Of a stretch of 64,000 bases of DNA, positions 1 to 12,202 are shown in pieces. The notes under the pieces are model-generated. The model was not told the DNA's origin, ran no database searches, and worked only from the letters and a program-made list of their open reading frames with translations. Position 1 is the stretch's first letter. Each line of letters opens with the position of its first letter. The DNA is from Oopsacas minuta (Eukaryota > Porifera > Hexactinellida > Lyssacinosida > Leucopsacidae), in contig JAKMXF010000363.1 of assembly GCA_024704765.1 (NCBI GenBank), positions 102,706 to 166,705 of the forward strand. The letters are read 5' to 3'. The translations under genes were made by a program, and so were the position numbers.

Positions 1-1330
1 TGGACAAAGACTGTAATTCTGAGATGTAGTGGGTGTTGTGATGGAAGCTGGTGGAAGGTAATGCTCTGTGCGGGAAGTTGAGCAAGTGGGAGCTCGACGC
101 GGCACAGGTGGGGGCAGAAGATAAGGAAGTGTCTGAGTGGCGAGATCGGTGCGGTCTGTATATATTGAATGGGTCGGGTTTGCGAATTTTCTGATACCTA
201 AATACATACCACGATCATTAGAAGCATTAAAACATACAAAACAAGTAACCTATGACGAATAAAGTATGATGAGAAATATACGATATGATACCTTAGATAT
301 GCAAAGAGCGAATAATATTCCTAAAATTGCACATATTGAGCCAATGATCAGAATTACTACATAAAGTATATTATGACTACATACATAAAAATATGTTAAT
401 AGGCTAAAGCTTTTCGGAAATAAAGAGATTCAGTGAAACACATACAAATGTTGAGGTAAATAAGCAAATCTGTCATCTAAATGCAAGAACAAGGTGACAA
501 TAATACAGATAATCGTAACCAAGCTAATGAAGATCGAATATATTAACAAAGAGGATATATAGGTCTATGATCAACAAACAACTCAACAAAAATACCCCAA
601 TTGGCATACCCAATATTCAAAATATTGGAAGTCATAAATATTAATCTGATGAGCTTTCGATTCATAATGTGCAAGAAATTTGTGTATGCTTGTCTAGATA
701 AGTAAATAACATTTATTTAGCTATATAAATAAATACAATCAAGATTTCACAAATAAGCGAACATTAATCAAATGAACGTACTAGGATCAGTCAAAAGCGA
801 TCAGATAAGAAAATCAGGGCAATTGAGGTAATGAATAACTAGTGAATTGGGACTAAGAAGCATGTCGATATTATATAACGTACAAATATGACTGAGGACT
901 TCGACAGTATGTAGGTCATGGACAAAATGAGATCATCAATTTTGTCCAAGCTCCTAGACAAAATTGAGAGCTGGACAAGAAAGAATAACTGTTATTAATT
1001 TCAATATACATTTCACTGTGAGTTACAAATAATGGATACTGTATAGTAGTTCAATTACTACATGAGTATCAAGTGCATTTAATACCATATTCTAGAGCAA
1101 AAATATTCGTTGGCCTATTTCCTGTAAGTACATTCAGAAAAAGGTCCATAAACTATTGATCCAATAAGATACAAAATTCTTATAACAAGTGATATGACTA
1201 GGGATTAATGCTTCGACTAAAAATATGACAATTGTATAACATTTCAATGTATTAGATGTTATCGAAATGTGAAAAGTTTAAATTTCACTCGAGATGAATA
1301 TATTGGTCATATAGTCTTCGTATCTATCTA
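1..1330. other. Gene-free AT-rich flank
   Basis: I see no coding region, RNA gene or clear repeat here. The sequence is AT-rich with stops in all frames. Confidence 0.5.
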
Positions 1331-2670
1331 CAGGGTGTATCAAAAGTGCTGTCGTACAATTAACATTTATCTGATGTTCACAATATTCGAAACCCATTCC
1401 TCACTCTAATCATTTCGTTATCATTCCGATAGTTGAATATGTTTTGTATATTTATCTGTACAAATCATTATATATTCTCACATTTTGATATTTTTTTCCA
1501 AGTTTTACATTTTTGTGCATCTTTCGCATAATGGATGTCAACGACCATGGTATTGAACTTGGAAATAAAGCCATTCAGATTCTAAAGGCTAGTTTGACTC
1601 TTAAAAAAGTGTCAGAAGCTCAAGATATTTCAATTAGATCAGTCTAAAGTTGGTCCCGGCGGGAAAACTTGGACAATCCTTGGGTACTTTACCCAGGTGC
1701 GGACGCCCAAAGATCCTTTCTCGCATTCCAAAAATCATCATATCCAAGACTTTGTGCAAGAGAGGAAAATCTACACGATCAATAGCACGTACATTGGTCA
1801 ATTCTGGTTTTCCGCTTCACATTCAACAGTCCATCGCGATTTGAGGCATTCCATCAGTGTTTATCGTTACAAAAGGCCGCGAATCCCTCGTCCACCAATA
1901 AAATGATGCAAGATCGACTACTCTTCGCCCTCAAACACAAGAATTGGACTGTAAACAGATTGGGAGAAGGTTTCATGGCCCGATGAAACACTTTTTCAAC
2001 AATTTATACCACCAAACTGGCAGAACGACCGAGTGTGGTCACATAGTTCGGCCGATGTTCAGCCATTCAAATGTGTTAAATTCCCGACGAAAATCCAAGT
2101 TTGGGGATGATGTCTCATCAGCACTCTCAGAACTCCATATAATCCCTCAGAAACAGAATGTTAAGGGAGAGTATTAACGAGAAATAATATTGAAAGGAAC
2201 TTGCATGGATGCGATAAGAAGAACATCAAATTCTAGCACTATTTTGGAACTGTCTATGACTAAAAAGATGTCCCAGGCGATTTTTGTGCAAGATGGCGTT
2301 CCAGCCCACACCACCAAGCTCACTCAGACTTGGTGTTCAGAACACCTGCCTAACTACTAGGCGAAGGTTGACTGGCCAAGCAACTCCCCGGATTTGAATC
2401 TGATCGAAATTAATGATCTATCCTTGCAGACAAGCTCAGTAAACTCTTTGAAGTTAGCACCATAAATTCCCTCGTAATTCATTTGAAAAAGGTGTGGTCA
2501 GGGATTGACTGTGTGATTCCTCCAAATTTGACAAATGGTATGCCTAATCGCATTAGCGAAGTTATAAATTGGTCAGAACATTATATTGGTAAATAGAGCA
2601 TAAGTTTATATTGTGTATTGAATATGTTATAGTCAAATATTTAATACGACAGCACTTTTGATGCACCCTG
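1331..2670 (+). mobile_element. Tc1-like DNA transposon, degraded
   Basis: The element is bounded by inverted terminal repeats of about 27 bases (left CAGGGTGTATCAAAAGTGCT, right AGCACTTTTGATGCACCCTG) and flanked by TA on both sides, the Tc1/mariner target duplication. A + strand transposase pseudogene lies inside. It starts near 1531 (MDVNDHGIELGN) and is broken by a stop near 1646, then continues with a GRPK linker. Further on come VQDGVPAHTT (second catalytic Asp, near 2290) and WPSNSPDLNLIE (third acidic residue, near 2380), which are typical Tc1 DDE motifs. Several stops and frameshifts make it non-autonomous. Confidence 0.85.
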
Positions 2671-2948
2671 TAGTACTACGGAGTATTACAAATATCAATT
2701 GACTGATGAAAAATACGTACACTTGTACATGAACTAAAATAGTAGATAATACAGAATACTTAAGGAACAACATTCATTATGACTACTGTCCGTATAGAGG
2801 TTAAACATTGGAACGAACGGGGATCATAAACAAGTAATAAATTATATGTGGCCATATGTTAAATTACTCCAGACACTTTTAGCCAATATAGATTAGGATT
2901 AATAGTATTCAATCATTCAAACAAAAATAATTTTTGCTAGCTCAGAAT

Positions 2949-3857
2949 ACACAGTCAAGGGACAAAAGTATTCGACCACACAAATATATTGTCATAAATG
3001 GTATACTCTTTCCCGCTCCCATATATTGTGTAGTCTATATTCTTAGCTGCAATCTAGTAATTTGCATAGAATAACATATAGTTTACAAGAATTTCAAAAA
3101 ATATTTCGAATTACACTTTTTGAAGGTGTTAATAATAATAATTATTATATAATTAGTGATAATCAAAGTATGTGGTAATTCAAAACCATTTAAGAATCTA
3201 TAATTTCTGACTTGATATTATGAACTCTACGTAGGCGACTTACCCCAGATAAAAATTTTCAATGGGATTTAACAATTTTTGCCGAAGTTATAGAAGAATT
3301 TCAATTTGTGCCGTTTGTGCCACCTTTTGCCCAAGGTGGCACAAGTGGCCGCTACCAAGAGGATATTTTGTAATTCAAGGGTTAGCATAATCGTATCATT
3401 CGAAAATATAACTTTGATTTATTCCACCTAACCCTAGTTGATTTCCTTTTAGTGGTGCTTTTCCTGCCACATGTGCCACTTTTTGCAAAAAGTGGCACAA
3501 GTGGCACAAATTGAAATTCTTCTATAACTTTGGTAAAAATTGTTCAATCCCATTGGAAATTTTAATCTGGGATAACTCGCCTACGTAGAATTCAAATATC
3601 AAGTCATAAATTATAGATTCCTAATAGATTTTGAATTACCACATATTTTGATTATCCATAATTATCTAATAATTAACACCTTCAAAAATTATAAATCGAA
3701 AGTATTTTTTTGAAATTCTTGAAAAACATACGTTAATCTATGTAAATTACTAGGTTTCAGCTACGAATATAGACTACACAATATATAGGAGCGGGAAAGA
3801 GCATACAATTTATGACAATATATTTGTGTGATCGAATACTTTTGTCCCTTGACAGTA
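2949..3857. mobile_element. Long-inverted-repeat (foldback) element
   Basis: Two arms of about 390 bases (about 2953-3345 and 3475-3857) are imperfect reverse complements over nearly their whole length. The outer ends match (CAGTCAAGGGACAAAAGTAT against ATACTTTTGTCCCTTGACAG) and sit next to TA. Each arm carries a further 26-base palindrome near the centre: 3317-3342 is imperfect and 3473-3498 is perfect. No transposase is encoded. It is probably a non-autonomous foldback or MITE-like relative of a TA-targeting transposon. Confidence 0.8.
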
Positions 3858-4463
3858 TATAAATTTGTTGCCCAGAAATAGACTTTTAGATGCTTTCCAG
3901 CTAATTAGTTATATTAGAAATATGGGGAAGCATACCTATTTACATAAGATGTGTCATATATCAGATTTGGTCGTAATTGTACAACGAATTCGCATGTAAA
4001 ACTAGAATTTTGGGTAACTAAAATCCGATGCAAATCTTGTAATATTTCTTATATATTTAAAACCTTAAGATTAAAAAGTACATATCCAAAACAGAAAATG
4101 ATATGGACATCAGGGAATGAAAAGTTTACAACCGAACTTATTGAATTTGAACTGAACGAACTTGGTGAATAATAATTTACTACACAATAGAGAATTCCAT
4201 ACTTCAGTTCCATGAAACTCACTCAACTCAGTGCCATATATGTATTTCCGAACCTAATTAAATAACAGCTTAGATGGATTATCCAACAATCTTAAACGGG
4301 ATGAACCAACCCACTCATCGAACGAAATGAACGAACATTAATGAAATAGGAGTTAGAATGTAACGTGAACGAACTGATCGTGTGTCAATTTGAGTTGAAC
4401 TGAATTGGGCTTATTCAATCCGTTCGTGAACCCTTCATTCTCCGAACTGGACATTCGATTTAT

Positions 4464-5175
4464 TTACGCCATCCTACTATGCATACAATAACTCACTGAC
4501 TCACTGGTTAAGTTACTTTTACACATCTTTGAGTCAGACGTGGAGCATATTCTTGAAGTCTCCATTAACACTCTATTGGTCCTGTGGCTGGCTCGGCTTC
4601 CAGTGCACGATGACTGTACTTGTCCAGAGCCACTTAATCCTAGCACTAGTGTCATGTTGGACAACTCAGCCACGTCATCTGTTTGTAGGAGAGGGCGGAT
4701 CGTGCTCTAAGATATTCAAAGGAAGTCTGCTACCTCGGGCGTTGTCTTGGTTTGAGTGCTCGTGCGAACTGAAACAGTCCTGACAGTTGAGGATGTACAT
4801 GTACCCTTCAACTGGTACCATCTGTAAATCCACCAGGTCGCTTACCTGCGTTACCCAATAGTGTCTGGGATGATTGTCTTGTGTATAACCTTGTGTGTGC
4901 TCTTCCTTCTTCTTGTTTCCTGGCACGTCTGACAGAGATCTAAAATACCTGTTTCACAGGGTGGGGGACATGAGTGCCATGCTCTTTCAAGTATTTCTCC
5001 ATCTTCTACCGTCTACCATGACTGATCTCGCTGTGTACATCTACTAACACATCTCACTGTTCCTCAATAGCGACTAACGCAGAGGGGGGTGTTGCTGTCT
5101 CCCGGTAGTAGAGCGGGCTCACATCTCCAACCTTCTGTCGCGAAATTTCTTCCTGTTACAATTTGATCGTCTGTC
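4464..5175 (-). pseudogene. Ginger/KRBA2-like integrase remnant
   Basis: Minus-strand frames between 5175 and 4464 carry pieces of a DDE integrase of the kind found in Ginger or KRBA2-like elements. A zinc-binding-like segment (ARKQEEEEHTQ) precedes SDLVDLQMVPVEGYMYILN, which fits the region around the first catalytic Asp. It is followed by QTDDVAELSN (second Asp region, normally DNG-RE) and VIVHWKPSQPQDQ with NGDFKNMLHV (third acidic region). The pieces lie in different frames with several stops, so this is a pseudogene. The family call is by motif pattern only. Confidence 0.6.
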
Positions 5176-5421
5176 TCACTTTTCCTGAAACAATACTCTC
5201 GTTTATCTCACCAATACATCTCTCTCCCCAACAGCTGCTTAAAACATGATAATTTTTAAACAGATTCTATAACATTGTCCAGATCGAACAACAATTAGAT
5301 TTGAATTCTAAGAATAAATGTTTCAAGTTTTGGAAACATAGGCATAGGCAAAAGTATGCATATTTTCAATCTGAAGACACCACAACTACTATTCATTATT
5401 AGTAACCCATAGTGTAATATA

Positions 5422-6730
5422 CAGGGTAGTCAATAAGTTCTGGCACATAGAAAAACTATAACAATTTAACCAATATTCATTATATTGAGTTGATATTTAG
5501 CATAAGTAGTTAGGCACTATGAGTTTTATTGTGCACAATCTCTATTCTATGTATCCGCCTTTCTTTTTGATAACAGTCTTCAGACGCCCGGGGACTGCCC
5601 AAACTGCGGCACGTAGCATCTCCTGTGGGATTTTTGCACATTCTATCGTCAGAGATTGCTTTAGAGACCCAATACTAATATGGGACTTCGAGCAAGCACT
5701 TGACTCTAAAATGGACCACACTGAGAAATCTAGAGGGTTTAGGTCTGGGATAGACGGTAGCCATTCTACCTTTGTGATAAAGTCAAGAATATTGTCTCAA
5801 GCCAATCCTGAGTATTGTTTGCTGTATGGGCAGGAGCACCGTCTTGTTGGAGTATGAACGGCTGGTTTTCAAACATCATCTCACCAAGATCTTTCACAAT
5901 GGGCTGTAAAATGAGCTCTTTAAGAGTTGCAACATATATCTTGACCCCTGCAGGGACGAAAACCAGTGATGTCCGGCCAACAGAAGATACTCCGGCCCAA
6001 ACCATCAACGAGAGTGGTTTCTGGATTCATTTGACGTATCTGTACTCATCAGGGATAATAGAAGTGCTTTTAGTTAATATTCTATCATTTTGACGATTGA
6101 ATGCTTGTTCAACGGTGACAGGTTTTTCATCGGAGAAAAGGACTTGATCCAGTCCCTGGGCTGCGAATCGTGTATGGAGGACTTTACTTCTTGAGAGCCT
6201 CTTTGTCTTTATTTTGTCTGAAAGGAAATGGACTTTCCTTTTTTTAAACGAAGATAGCCCTAAGTCTCTCTTGACAATCGTTTGAAGAGATCCACGGGAT
6301 ATTTTCAGTTCCTTGGCCATTTTTCTGATCGATCGCTGAGGATTTCGCAACACTCGATTCCGCACTACCTTTCGCAACTTTACGGTCGTGATGGAGACCG
6401 GGAGACCAGTTGTGGCTCTGTCCATCATGCCGCCAGCCTCATTGAAGCGTTTTATCGTACGGATTACGAAATTCCGACGTGTCTGTGGAATTTTTAAAAG
6501 TTTCACTATTTCCTTTTGTTTTTCCCTTTTTGAAATAATTCAACAATCGCCGACAGTTCTTTCTCCATAGCTGATAATTTGTTCCTGGTTTTCAAATAGT
6601 GTATTTTTCAATGAATATTGTATTGTGAGAGATAACAGAATAAATACAAACCAGCAACATCAATCAATCTTAATCATGAAAGACTTTGGTACGATATAAA
6701 GTTATGTGCCAGAACTTATTGGCCACCCTG
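5422..6730 (-). mobile_element. Tc1/mariner transposon, frameshifted transposase
   Basis: TIRs CAGGGTAGTCAATAAGTTCT (left) and the complement of AGAACTTATTGGCCACCCTG (right) are flanked by TA. The minus-strand transposase is in pieces. A helix-turn-helix N-terminal part begins near 6568 (MEKELSAIVELFQKG), and a 6506-6027 frame holds the DNA-binding region and VLFSDEK (first Asp). A 6008-5766 frame holds MMVWAGVS and LQQDGAPAHTA (second Asp), and the rest to about 5530 has PDLNPLDFSVW (third acidic residue). Stops near 6510 and 6027 and a frame change near 5766 break it. Confidence 0.88.
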
Positions 6731-7249
6731 TATATGAAAATTGATAACACTCACTCACTTTTCCAGCTCTCAATTTTGTCCACAACATGTAAACAACTTA
6801 ACCAGAGGAATGCTAGCACACAGGACTCAAGAATGCAAGGCGCATGAACATGGCATAAGACAGTGGTTCTTAAACTCGCAATCAATAATAAAGAACGTAT
6901 TATACTATAAACCTCTCTTTCTGTGAGCGAAAATTCTTGCATTTTCTAGAATGTGCCCAGGAATATTCAGTCATCTAATGATATCTCAAATACCGCATGT
7001 ATTATACAAAATGTAACAATTTTCAAAATAATCCCAGAAACATGGTTTCAACAATGATTATTAGGGAATTGGATGCGCTAGTTCCAAATATCACATTGTC
7101 AACAGGATGTGATAAATATTTGTTGTTATTTGTGGCTAAACAGTAAACGAATGTCAAAATTCTTCCAGAAACAAGGTTTGAACGATCGTATATGGGTAAT
7201 CGGCTACGCTGATTCCGAATATGATAATATAAACGATGTGTGAATACTA

Positions 7250-8338
7250 CAAGGGTGTTCAATAAGTAATAAGACTAATGCATCGAATTTATATTCTAGT
7301 TAATACAGCTCTAAGCCTAATATCAGATTACAAGGCTAACTTGATTGTCTAACTTCGATACAATATATTCTTTACTCTACTAGCATATTCTTCAGCATAA
7401 AGTGTCATACTTCCTCAAAAACCCGCAGTAATATCGAGAGGGTCCAAACAATTTTGGACGAGGACAGACAAATAACCCAGCCAGAGTTAGAAGAGAAGGT
7501 AGGTATATCAAAAGCCACACTGCACTCGATTATCAATGAAGATCAGGAAATGTCGAAGGTAACTGCGCGTTGGGTTACAAAACTTCTTTCCAAAGGAACA
7601 AAAATGCAAAAGGGTCAGAGTTAGCAAAGAATTACTTCAAGATACAAGGAACAGAAAGACTTTTTGGATCGTATAGTAACCGGGGATTAAACTTGATTTC
7701 ATTATGGTGAACCAGAGAGCAAAACTTAATCGAAGCAGTGGAAGAGACGTGATGAACCTGTACCCATCAAGGTAAAGGCCGCACAATAAGCAGGGAAGAC
7801 AATGGCAACAGTATTTTGGGATAGGGAAGGAATTATACACCCCCACTGGTTGCCTGAGAAGACAACCATAAATAGTGACTATTACGTTGACGAATTGAAA
7901 GAATTGCGTCAAGCGATTAAACGTGAGAGGTGAGGCAAGTTGACACGTGGTGTATTGCTGTAACATGACAACGCAAGGCCCCATGTAAGCTCCAAGACAA
8001 TGGCAACAATTGACGACTTAGGATTCGAATGCCTCCCTTATCCCCCGTATAGTCCAGTCCTGACTCCCAGCGACTGCTGGCTGTTTGGAAAGATGAAGAG
8101 ACCTCTTCGAGCGAAGAGATTTGAGGATTTCAAACTGCTGGAGTATGAAATAAAACATTGGGAAAAGGGACCCCTAAAGAACTCTATACCACTGGGCTGG
8201 AAAAGTCACCAGAACGATGGAAACGATGTGTAAAGTTAAAGGGGGAATTTATCGTAACTTTTGATAATCAATTATAATAAGTATAGGTTTACTATATGAA
8301 TTATGAAAAAATTCTAATTATTTATTGAACAATCCTTG
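7250..8338 (+). mobile_element. Mariner-family transposon, degraded
   Basis: Inverted ends CAAGGGTGTTCAATAAGTAA and the complement of TTATTTATTGAACAATCCTTG lie between TA dinucleotides. The + strand transposase remnant includes an N-terminal HTH segment near 7440-7620 (RQITQPELEEKVGISKATL), GTMATVFWDREGIIHP-like sequence near 7800, HDNARPHVSS (second Asp, near 7965) and LPYPPYSPVLTPSDCWLFG (near 8030). In the last motif the catalytic SPDL aspartate reads as Val. Stops interrupt it at about 7623 and 7930. It resembles the mariner branch that hosts SETMAR-like transposases. Confidence 0.85.
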
Positions 8339-8850
8339 TATTTGTAGATATTTTCAGCTATATAGTGAATGATCTTCCAAATTTCGAATATTAGCTGTAA
8401 TTTCCCCCTTAAGTGGCCCGAAAGTCGGAGTATCCATAATCAGCGCAGCGCGAGCAAGCAAAACTCGTTTGTGGAACGTAATATCTCGCCAATATTATTC
8501 TATATCATGTTCAATATAGTTATAAATAAATAAATATAGTGCACAACATGCTTTAACGCTTTCCTATAAGATTGAACTAGTCAAAATATTAGCTGTTAGT
8601 AACTAGAACATAGTATCACTCGACTTTGAAGAAATATTTGTCTAAATCAATAAAAATTAACTATGAGAAATTTAACCCAGTTAAGAATACTTGGTATGAG
8701 ACAACAATTATCGAACATCAGTATGTGATTTGTCATTAATAGAAATACTTTGCGATTAGTAGTAAGACAGAAAAGTCTTGCTCCTCTTCACATTTACTTT
8801 TCATAAATCATACAGTAAAAGTTCAGCATGGTTACAATGGAATTCATATA

Positions 8851-10212
8851 CAGGGTGGGCCACAGGAGTCTGATCAAAAGTAAATTGCTCTCATTTGAAA
8901 ACGAAACAATAAAACTTAATTCTGTAAAAAGATTTTTAAAATATAGATAAATAGTTTTGTGAATACATCATCCTTTCTTCTTCAGCCATTAATCAGGTGC
9001 TCGATCCATGCCCCTTTCCTACCCAGCACTCTTTGTAATCTGACAAGCACGTTATCGTACACTTTAGCCAGAGTTTCTCCATTAATCTTCATGATTTCTC
9101 TTCTGATGTTCATCTTGAGGTCCTCTAGTGTCTTAGGAACAGGATCCCTGTACACAACTGACTTCAGGTAGCCCCACAGGTAAAAATCGCAAGGATTAAG
9201 GTCCGGGGAATATGGGGGCCAGAAGTTGTCAAATCCACGACCAATCACCCTGTCACCGAACTTCTCTTGTAGCCAGCTCCTAACTAAATTGGCATAGTGT
9301 GGGGGTGCTCCATCCTGATGGAAAGTAATGGTATTCAGTTCACCATGTTTCCTAATGTTGGGAAGGTAAAATCCTTTCAGCATTACCAGGTATCTCCACC
9401 GGTTCACCGTACAGGTCTTACCATCCTCATCTTCAAAAAAGTACGGGCATATGATCCGGTCATGGGCAACTGCACACCAGACAACCAACTTTTCAGTCCT
9501 CAAGGGTCTCTGGGCAATAGGTTCTGGCTTCTCCAATGCCCAGAACCTCATGTTCTGCTTGTTAACATGTCCTGAAAGATGAAAGTTTGCCTCGTCAGAC
9601 CAATGAACTTCAGTGATCTTCAAAAGTTCTTCCTCAATCTTCTTGGAAATGTACGTGGCAAATTGGATCCTCTTCTTCTGATTTGATTCACTTTGCTTTT
9701 GCTGCATCTGTATTTTGTAAGGAAAGGCTCCAATGTCATCATTGAGGATCCTCCTCACTGAGCTCCTACTGATTGCAGTCTCTGCAGATAGCCTTCTTGT
9801 TGCGCGATGGGGTGAATCTGCCAGTTTCTTCTTAATTTTTTGAATGTTTTCAGGGGTTCTAACAGTCTTCTTGGGTCTCTTTCGTTTTCTATTGCCTACC
9901 GTACCACCCTCCTCCATCCTCTTGACAATATTCATGATTGTGTTCCTTACAGGAGCCTTCAATGTCTTGTAATGCACCTTGAAAGCTCGTTGGGCCGAAA
10001 CAACACTTCTCCCGTTTTCAATATACCAGTAGAGTAACTTCACTTTCACATCCTGCTGGAGCGACATTACATAAACCTAGGGGTAGTTTGGTTAGTATTT
10101 TTTAAAAACTATTTATCTCAGCTTTAAAATGAATGGTGAACTACTGAAGTCTGACAAAAATTGCACGTGCTAGAGCAATTTACTTTTGATCAGTCTTCCG
10201 TGGCCCACCCTG
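8851..10212. mobile_element. Complete Tc1/mariner-superfamily transposon
   Basis: This 1,362-base element has about 40-base inverted ends (CAGGGTGGGCCACAGGAGTC against the complement of GACTGATC...GGCCCACCCTG) directly flanked by TA on both sides. It encloses one uninterrupted transposase gene. It is the best preserved element in the window, which suggests recent arrival. Confidence 0.93.
8982..10067 (-). CDS. Intact mariner/Tc1-superfamily transposase (361 aa)
   Basis: This is a cut-and-paste DDE transposase of 361 residues, full length for the superfamily, with no stops. Residues 1-110 hold the paired HTH DNA-binding region (MSLQQDVKVKLLYWYIENG, later KKTVRTPENIQKI and SISRSSVRRIL-like sequence). 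The catalytic Asp residues lie in VHWSDEANFHLSGHVNKQN (about residue 157), FHQDGAPPHYANLV (about 254) and WPPYSPDLNPCDFYLWGYLK (about 291). The second and third aspartates are separated by 36 residues. It resembles the DLxPxDFxLWGYLK class abundant in arthropod genomes. The start is the first Met after the 5' terminal repeat. It may be active or only recently silenced. Confidence 0.93.
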   Translation of the reverse strand: MSLQQDVKVKLLYWYIENGRSVVSAQRAFKVHYKTLKAPVRNTIMNIVKRMEEGGTVGNRKRKRPKKTVRTPENIQKIKKKLADSPHRATRRLSAETAISRSSVRRILNDDIGAFPYKIQMQQKQSESNQKKRIQFATYISKKIEEELLKITEVHWSDEANFHLSGHVNKQNMRFWALEKPEPIAQRPLRTEKLVVWCAVAHDRIICPYFFEDEDGKTCTVNRWRYLVMLKGFYLPNIRKHGELNTITFHQDGAPPHYANLVRSWLQEKFGDRVIGRGFDNFWPPYSPDLNPCDFYLWGYLKSVVYRDPVPKTLEDLKMNIRREIMKINGETLAKVYDNVLVRLQRVLGRKGAWIEHLING

Positions 10213-10467
10213 TATAATGTATTTAACGTTACATAAAAAATATGGAAGTAAGAAAGAGATAACGAGCTGAGAATATATGAGTAAGCATGATGACCAGACA
10301 GATATTCTGATCTGTGTCCAGGCTAGCCCTGTGCTAGAAAAATTCTTCCTTTTTCACTCCACTTCAAACCTATTTGATGTATTTTTGATGCCTTAAAATT
10401 TTGAATCTCTGAGAAGCTAGGTGGATTTAGGTGTAAATTCTGAAATAGTTGCAATCTCAGCCGATGG

Positions 10468-11287
10468 NNNNNNNNNNNNNNNNNNNNNNNNNNNNNNNNN
10501 NNNNNNNNNNNNNNNNNNNNNNNNNNNNNNNNNNNNNNNNNNNNNNNNNNNNNNNNNNNNNNNNNNNNNNNNNNNNNNNNNNNNNNNNNNNNNNNNNNNN
10601 NNNNNNNNNNNNNNNNNNNNNNNNNNNNNNNNNNNNNNNNNNNNNNNNNNNNNNNNNNNNNNNNNNNNNNNNNNNNNNNNNNNNNNNNNNNNNNNNNNNN
10701 NNNNNNNNNNNNNNNNNNNNNNNNNNNNNNNNNNNNNNNNNNNNNNNNNNNNNNNNNNNNNNNNNNNNNNNNNNNNNNNNNNNNNNNNNNNNNNNNNNNN
10801 NNNNNNNNNNNNNNNNNNNNNNNNNNNNNNNNNNNNNNNNNNNNNNNNNNNNNNNNNNNNNNNNNNNNNNNNNNNNNNNNNNNNNNNNNNNNNNNNNNNN
10901 NNNNNNNNNNNNNNNNNNNNNNNNNNNNNNNNNNNNNNNNNNNNNNNNNNNNNNNNNNNNNNNNNNNNNNNNNNNNNNNNNNNNNNNNNNNNNNNNNNNN
11001 NNNNNNNNNNNNNNNNNNNNNNNNNNNNNNNNNNNNNNNNNNNNNNNNNNNNNNNNNNNNNNNNNNNNNNNNNNNNNNNNNNNNNNNNNNNNNNNNNNNN
11101 NNNNNNNNNNNNNNNNNNNNNNNNNNNNNNNNNNNNNNNNNNNNNNNNNNNNNNNNNNNNNNNNNNNNNNNNNNNNNNNNNNNNNNNNNNNNNNNNNNNN
11201 NNNNNNNNNNNNNNNNNNNNNNNNNNNNNNNNNNNNNNNNNNNNNNNNNNNNNNNNNNNNNNNNNNNNNNNNNNNNNNNNNNNNNNN
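10468..11287. other. Assembly gap (N run)
   Basis: About 820 unknown bases. The sequence resumes inside a 44-base tandem repeat, so the gap probably hides more copies of it. Confidence 0.99.
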
Positions 11288-11510
11288 CCATTAAATGTCC
11301 CAACATCTGTAGATAAAGGGACAGTTTATATCCATTAAATGTCCCAACATCTGTAGATAATGGGACAATTTTTAACCATTAAATGTCCCAACATCTGTAG
11401 GTAATGGGACAGTTTATATCCATTAAATGTCCCAACATCTGTAGATAAAGGGACAGTTTATATCCATTAAATGTCCCAACATCTGTAGATATTGGGACAT
11501 TTTATATATA
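11288..11510. repeat. 44-base tandem repeat, locus 1
   Basis: Five copies of a 44-base unit built from CCATTAAATGTCCCAACATC and TGTAGATAAAGGGACAGTTT plus a TATA tail. Each unit contains TGTCCC and GGGACA as an inverted pair around a 16-base loop. The array starts at the edge of the N run and ends in a TA run. The same unit recurs near 24.13-24.34 kb. Confidence 0.92.
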
Positions 11511-11520
11511 TATATATATT

Positions 11521-11980
11521 TAGCATCAATACTTACGTTTTCAATATTTTGTTGTGTGATTCAACAAGTCTGGGACTTTGTGGGTGTTATGCTCTGGTTC
11601 TTCGGGGTTGATATTTATCTTCTTGTGAAATTCTTGAAAATCCTATTATGAAAGTAAATAAGAAAACGATAACAATCTACTACGCACAAGTATTTAGTCT
11701 TGTACAACAATAATTGGAAAGATAAAGCGACTAATAAAGTATATATCCACCCAAAGGTAGTAGGATTAATTCGTAAACTCTTATTTATTCGTATTTCACA
11801 TAAATTAACAACCAATTTCCACACGGTTTCTTAAATATGGCCATCAGGACGCACAATTTCCTACTAGGGTATATATTGAAGCAATGCGTTGACAATTGAC
11901 AATGCAACTTGTTACGTACGTATAACCAATATAGTAAGTTGCATTGTGTATCGGGAATAATTTACTGAGTGTATTTACAA
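11521..11980. other. Non-coding stretch
   Basis: I see no gene. Around 11,870-11,960 there is a short inverted pair (CAATGCAACTTG and TAAGTTGCATTGTGTAT) related to sequence near 16.0 and 29.43 kb. Confidence 0.4.
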
Positions 11981-12202
11981 TTACTGATCTCGAGTATGTA
12001 AAATATGAGTTACCTTGCTTGAGAATTCTTTTCCCTGGTCATGTTGGAAGATCTTGTGCACGCCGAATGAGAGATAAATTTTCTCTAAACAATCCGATTG
12101 TTCTTTAGAAGTTTTAGTCTTGAGAGGTCGGGAAATGACAAATTTTCTCAGGTAGTACACGATTGCAAGAATGTGCTGAAATCCAAGTACAGTGCGAGAC
12201 AT
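11981..12202 (-). pseudogene. Integrase core fragment
   Basis: The minus-strand frame reads LAIVYYLRKFVISRPLKTK, then a helix, then KIFQHDQGKEFSSKVT. This matches the first and second catalytic segments of a DDE integrase (normally a D in VDYLSKF, and DNG-EF for the second; here Y and DQGKEF). It is related in style to the remnant at 4.5-5.2 kb. Only about 70 residues remain and the first catalytic Asp is replaced. Confidence 0.6.

Noticed and set aside
10323-11338. Long open frames over 10.3-11.3 kb
   Set aside because: They are mostly unknown bases (N) and have no evidential value.
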